Of a stretch of 64,000 bases of DNA, positions 62,202 to 64,000 are shown in pieces. Every line of letters begins with the position of its first letter. The first letter of the stretch is position 1. Source of the DNA: an uncultured Barnesiella sp. (GTDB lineage Bacteria; Bacteroidota; Bacteroidia; Bacteroidales; Barnesiellaceae); contig CALUFO010000007.1 in the NCBI GenBank assembly GCA_944320015.1, positions 62,001 to 126,000 of the forward strand, in the 5' to 3' direction. A program made the position numbers and the translations under genes. Below the pieces are notes generated by a model. That model was not told the DNA's origin, did no database searches, and was given only the letters and a program-made list of their open reading frames with translations.

Positions 62202-63692
62202 ATGAACAGAAAAACGATTGGGCACCGCATGGCAGGTGCCGCATTGGCTCTGTTGCTTTTCCCGGGAGCTTTTGGGGCACGGGCACAATCCCAGTCCCAG
62301 CCGGGTCAATCGCTCACCCTCGATTTGAAGACAGCCGTTGGCATAGCGCTCAACGAAAATCCCACGATAAAGATCGCCGATATGGAAATAGAGAAAAAAG
62401 ACTATTCCAAGAAGGAGACCATTGCCGGTTTGTTCCCCCGTATCGACGCTGCCGCCTCGTATAGCCGTACAATCGAGAAACAAACCATGTATATGGATTC
62501 CGAGGCTTTCGACATGAGCGCCATGTTTGCCCCCATATACAACACGATAGGGCAGCTCCACCCCGGGTTTCAGATGCCGCAAACCGGAGGTTCTTCCTCC
62601 TCGTCGGGAGAGACCGGAATGAAGGTCGGCACCGACAATACCTATTCGTTGGGATTCAGCGCGTCGCTGCCCATTATCGCACCCCAGTTGTGGAAGAGCG
62701 TGCAGATGTCGAGCGCCGATGTCGAGCAAGCCGTCGAGGCCGCCCGTTCCTCGCGGTTGAGCATGGTCAATCAAGTGGAGAAGGCCTACTACAACTTGTT
62801 GTTGGCTCAAAACTCCTACGATGTAATCAAGATGAGCTACGACAATGCGAAACTGAATGCCACGGATTATAAAAATAAATTTGAGCAGGGAACGGCTTCG
62901 GAGTACGATGTATTGCGGGCCGAGGTGCAAGTGCGCAACCTCGAACCCTCTTTGTTGCAGGCCGAAAATGGCGTGAAACTGAGTAAGTTGCAGTTGAAAG
63001 TCCTTATGGGCATAGACATGTCGGTCGAGATCGAAGCGGCCGACAAACTCGAAGACTACGAAGCCTCTATGTATGAGGAGACGTTGAATATAGATACTTC
63101 GCTCGAACAGAATACCGACTTGCGCCAATTGGATTTGCAAACCGCCTATTTGAAAAAAGCGGTGGATGTGCAGCGCATGGCGTGGTTCCCCACACTCTCG
63201 GCCACGGCCAATTACAATTGGATTTCGATGAGCTATGGCGGCATGTTCGACGATTTCAGGTGGAGCCCATATTCCACGGTAGGGCTCTCGTTGTCATTAC
63301 CGATATTTCAAGGAGGGTCGCGGCACTTCAAAATAAAACAGGCCAAATCGAATGTCTTGCAGTTGGGACTGCAACGCGACAATCTCAAAAACACCCTTTC
63401 CATGCAGGTACAAATGTCAATGGACAATATTCAAAAATCGATCAAGCAGATAGCCTCCAATAAAGAAGGCGTTCGTCAGGCCGAAAAGGCTTACGCCATT
63501 ATGCAAAAGAGTTTCGAAATCGGGTCGGCTACCTTCATCGAGTTGAACGATGCCGATTTGGCGTTGACCAACTCGCGCCTCTCCTACAATCAGGCTATAT
63601 ACGATTTCTTGGCCGCCAAGTCGGACTTGCAATTATTGCTGGGAAATACCGATTTGGAACAGTACAAACAAGACACCCAAAAAGAGAAATAA
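62202..63692 (+). CDS. TolC family outer membrane efflux protein
   Basis: 496 residues from ATG 62202 (MNRKTIGHRMAGAALALLLF..., signal peptide to about residue 32). Two OEP domains with helical heptads (about 45-245 and 265-485): LDLKTAVGIALNENPTIKIADMEIEKKDY and LEQNTDLRQLDLQTAYLKKAVDVQRMAWFPTLSATANYNW. There is no lipobox, unlike the NodT-type protein at 59054-60460. A Ser-rich stretch GGSSSSSGETG near 130 is probably an extracellular loop. It precedes an RND adaptor by 41 bp. Full length. Confidence 0.93.
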   Translation: MNRKTIGHRMAGAALALLLFPGAFGARAQSQSQPGQSLTLDLKTAVGIALNENPTIKIADMEIEKKDYSKKETIAGLFPRIDAAASYSRTIEKQTMYMDSEAFDMSAMFAPIYNTIGQLHPGFQMPQTGGSSSSSGETGMKVGTDNTYSLGFSASLPIIAPQLWKSVQMSSADVEQAVEAARSSRLSMVNQVEKAYYNLLLAQNSYDVIKMSYDNAKLNATDYKNKFEQGTASEYDVLRAEVQVRNLEPSLLQAENGVKLSKLQLKVLMGIDMSVEIEAADKLEDYEASMYEETLNIDTSLEQNTDLRQLDLQTAYLKKAVDVQRMAWFPTLSATANYNWISMSYGGMFDDFRWSPYSTVGLSLSLPIFQGGSRHFKIKQAKSNVLQLGLQRDNLKNTLSMQVQMSMDNIQKSIKQIASNKEGVRQAEKAYAIMQKSFEIGSATFIELNDADLALTNSRLSYNQAIYDFLAAKSDLQLLLGNTDLEQYKQDTQKEK

Positions 63693-63733
63693 GAACAATA
63701 CACATCACCGAATAATAAAAAAGAAACAAATAT

Positions 63734-64000
63734 ATGGAAAGAAAACATTTCGTCTATACGATGGCAGCCTGTGCTGCCGTGTTGTTTGTCGCTTGTTCGG
63801 GGAAGCAGGACTCTGCCGGGCAAGCCGAGGAAGAGACGGTTCAACTGGTAAGGGTCGAGAAAGTTACCGAGCAGGCTGTGCCTCAGGTCGCTTCGTACAC
63901 CGCTACGATAGAGCCCTATAAACGCAACCTCATCAGCTCGTCGCTACCCAATCGTATCAAGAAAATCTATGTGGAGGTGGGCGACCATGTGAAGGCCGGG
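63734..64000 (+). CDS. RND efflux adaptor lipoprotein, 5' part only
   Basis: 89 codons visible before the window ends. Lipoprotein signal MERKHFVYTMAACAAVLFVAC with lipobox FVAC at residues 18-21, then VQLVRVEKVTEQAVPQVASYTATIEPYKRN and the lipoyl-like NRIKKIYVEVGDHVKAG. A membrane fusion protein of a second RND pump; an RND transporter gene is expected just past the edge. Confidence 0.88.
   Translation, partial: MERKHFVYTMAACAAVLFVACSGKQDSAGQAEEETVQLVRVEKVTEQAVPQVASYTATIEPYKRNLISSSLPNRIKKIYVEVGDHVKAG

Overview
The window is chromosomal DNA from a member of the Bacteroidota, most likely order Bacteroidales. The evidence is a SusC/SusD-type polysaccharide utilisation locus (PUL), a fused DAHP synthase-chorismate mutase, a fused malic enzyme-phosphotransacetylase, lipoproteins and T9SS-like C-terminal domains. 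In addition, many genes are preceded by the Bacteroidetes promoter -7 element TAnnTTTG, often with TTTG 19-21 bp upstream. No rRNA, tRNA, CRISPR array, transposase or phage gene was seen; the gene content is mostly housekeeping, with one accessory catabolic locus. Assignment below order level is not possible by reading alone.

Layout. (1) 1-8891, minus strand: a short membrane protein, dxs, trkA and trkH form one run; ftsK, a LolA-like carrier and trxB (cut by the window edge) form a second run with its own promoter. (2) 9131-13277, minus strand: an aromatic amino acid operon, pheA - aminotransferase - DAHP synthase/chorismate mutase - tyrA. In front of it lies a complete transcription attenuator: promoter, a 19-codon leader peptide rich in alternating Phe and Tyr codons, a pause hairpin, an antiterminator and a terminator. 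This is the most striking regulatory element in the window. (3) 13447-19933, plus strand: a small unknown acidic protein, then tig, clpP-clpX and recQ. (4) 20266-23875: two overlapping genes for secreted proteins of unknown function, one with four copies of an EYFWDEDPGIG repeat plus PKD-, dockerin- and cohesin-like regions. (5) 24177-34337: guaB, then a run of two parvulin-type proteins, SurA, an OstA/LptA-like protein, mutL and yaaA. A perfect 17-bp inverted repeat brackets the promoter of this run. (6) 34361-37421, minus strand: a flavodoxin/ferredoxin protein and maeB. (7) 37817-54293: a PUL with a divergent SusR-like sensor, a secreted glycan-binding protein, SusC, SusD, a SusE/F-like lipoprotein and three enzymes (GH66, GH31, GH97). 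The enzyme set points to dextran or another alpha-1,6-glucan as substrate. (8) 54530-61326: an RND efflux operon (lipoprotein adaptor, RND pump, outer membrane factor) followed by a divergent lpxA. (9) 61527-64000: a TetR regulator, a TolC-like protein and the start of a second RND adaptor, cut by the window edge.

How the parts work together. In the PUL, GH66 would cut dextran at the surface, SusD/SusE-type proteins would bind chains, SusC would import oligosaccharides, and GH97 and GH31 would release glucose. In the aromatic operon, ribosome stalling on Phe/Tyr codons would couple aminoacyl-tRNA supply to synthesis of both amino acids. The region 25797-34337 groups envelope-assembly chaperones. 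Functions are inferred from sequence motifs and family knowledge; no database search was run.
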